58,317 nt of DNA from JBBIMP01 sp037444305. GTDB lineage: Bacteria; Acidobacteriota; UBA6911. A program made the translations under genes and the position numbers. The notes under the pieces were generated by a model, which searched no databases, was not told the origin of the DNA, and saw only the letters and a program-made list of their open reading frames with translations. The stretch lies in NCBI GenBank assembly GCA_037444305.1, contig JBBIMP010000034.1:1-58317 (forward strand), written 5' to 3'. This document shows, piece after piece, positions 58,307 through 58,317 of the stretch. The stretch's first letter is position 1. Every line of letters begins with the position of its first letter.

Positions 58307-58317
58307 TTAACTTTTTA

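Overview
The window looks like a chromosomal segment of a GC-rich, Gram-negative, heterotrophic bacterium, most likely an Acidobacteriota member. This is an inference from gene content, not a phylogeny. The pointers are a membrane-anchored PD40/TolB-like propeller protein, a fused transaldolase/glucose-6-phosphate isomerase, large secreted M14 peptidases, a DUF1844 protein next to ribF-gatC-gatA, and ferredoxin-dependent 2-oxoacid oxidoreductase genes. Most of the DNA is housekeeping, with dense coding in short operons on both strands.

Layout. 1-500: two tandem copies of an interspersed repeat. 504-5044: a small secreted triheme c-type cytochrome, then two secreted M14-family proteins, the first of which has lost its catalytic residues. 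5207-12407: carbon metabolism, with tal-pgi, rpiB-pncA on the other strand, and a two-gene fused 2-oxoacid:ferredoxin oxidoreductase. 12490-18585: a zinc-ribbon protein, an ABC-F ATPase, queC, a DUF4416 protein, a candidate small RNA, tRNA-Ser(GCU), another repeat copy, and a glycosyltransferase-GtrA fusion. 18686-21817: gltX, pdxJ and rsmI. 21919-25915 (minus): a coiled-coil secreted protein and the run DUF1844-ribF-gatC-gatA. 26042-28934: mazG and a ribonuclease G with a large insert.

29622-36390 (minus) is a complete cell-shape operon: a diguanylate cyclase, then mreB, mreC, mreD, mrdA and rodA, mostly with overlapping or touching reading frames. Divergent from it is a PpiD-like periplasmic folding factor. 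38824-41399 holds a PAS/histidine-phosphoacceptor protein without an ATPase domain, and ettA. 41449-41740 holds two more repeat units. 41787-45306 (minus) holds an aminotransferase, a deoxyhypusine-synthase-family protein and a cytidylate-kinase-like protein. 45448-52177 holds a kinase-less PD40 propeller protein, an enoyl-CoA hydratase with no normal start codon, a ROK sugar kinase, a beta-lactamase-fold serine hydrolase and a TPR-thioredoxin protein. 52321-56879 (minus) is an RND efflux pump with its adaptor. The window closes with a class-I glutamine-amidotransferase-like hydrolase, two more repeat units and a hicA-like fragment.

The signals most worth a second look are: the paired dead and live M14 proteins; the diguanylate cyclase coupled to mreB; the roughly 140-bp interspersed repeat with inverted arms at four places; an orphan promoter-terminator pair that may be a small RNA; and the inverted duplication between the propeller gene and the start-less enoyl-CoA hydratase. 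I saw no CRISPR array, transposase, integrase or phage genes.
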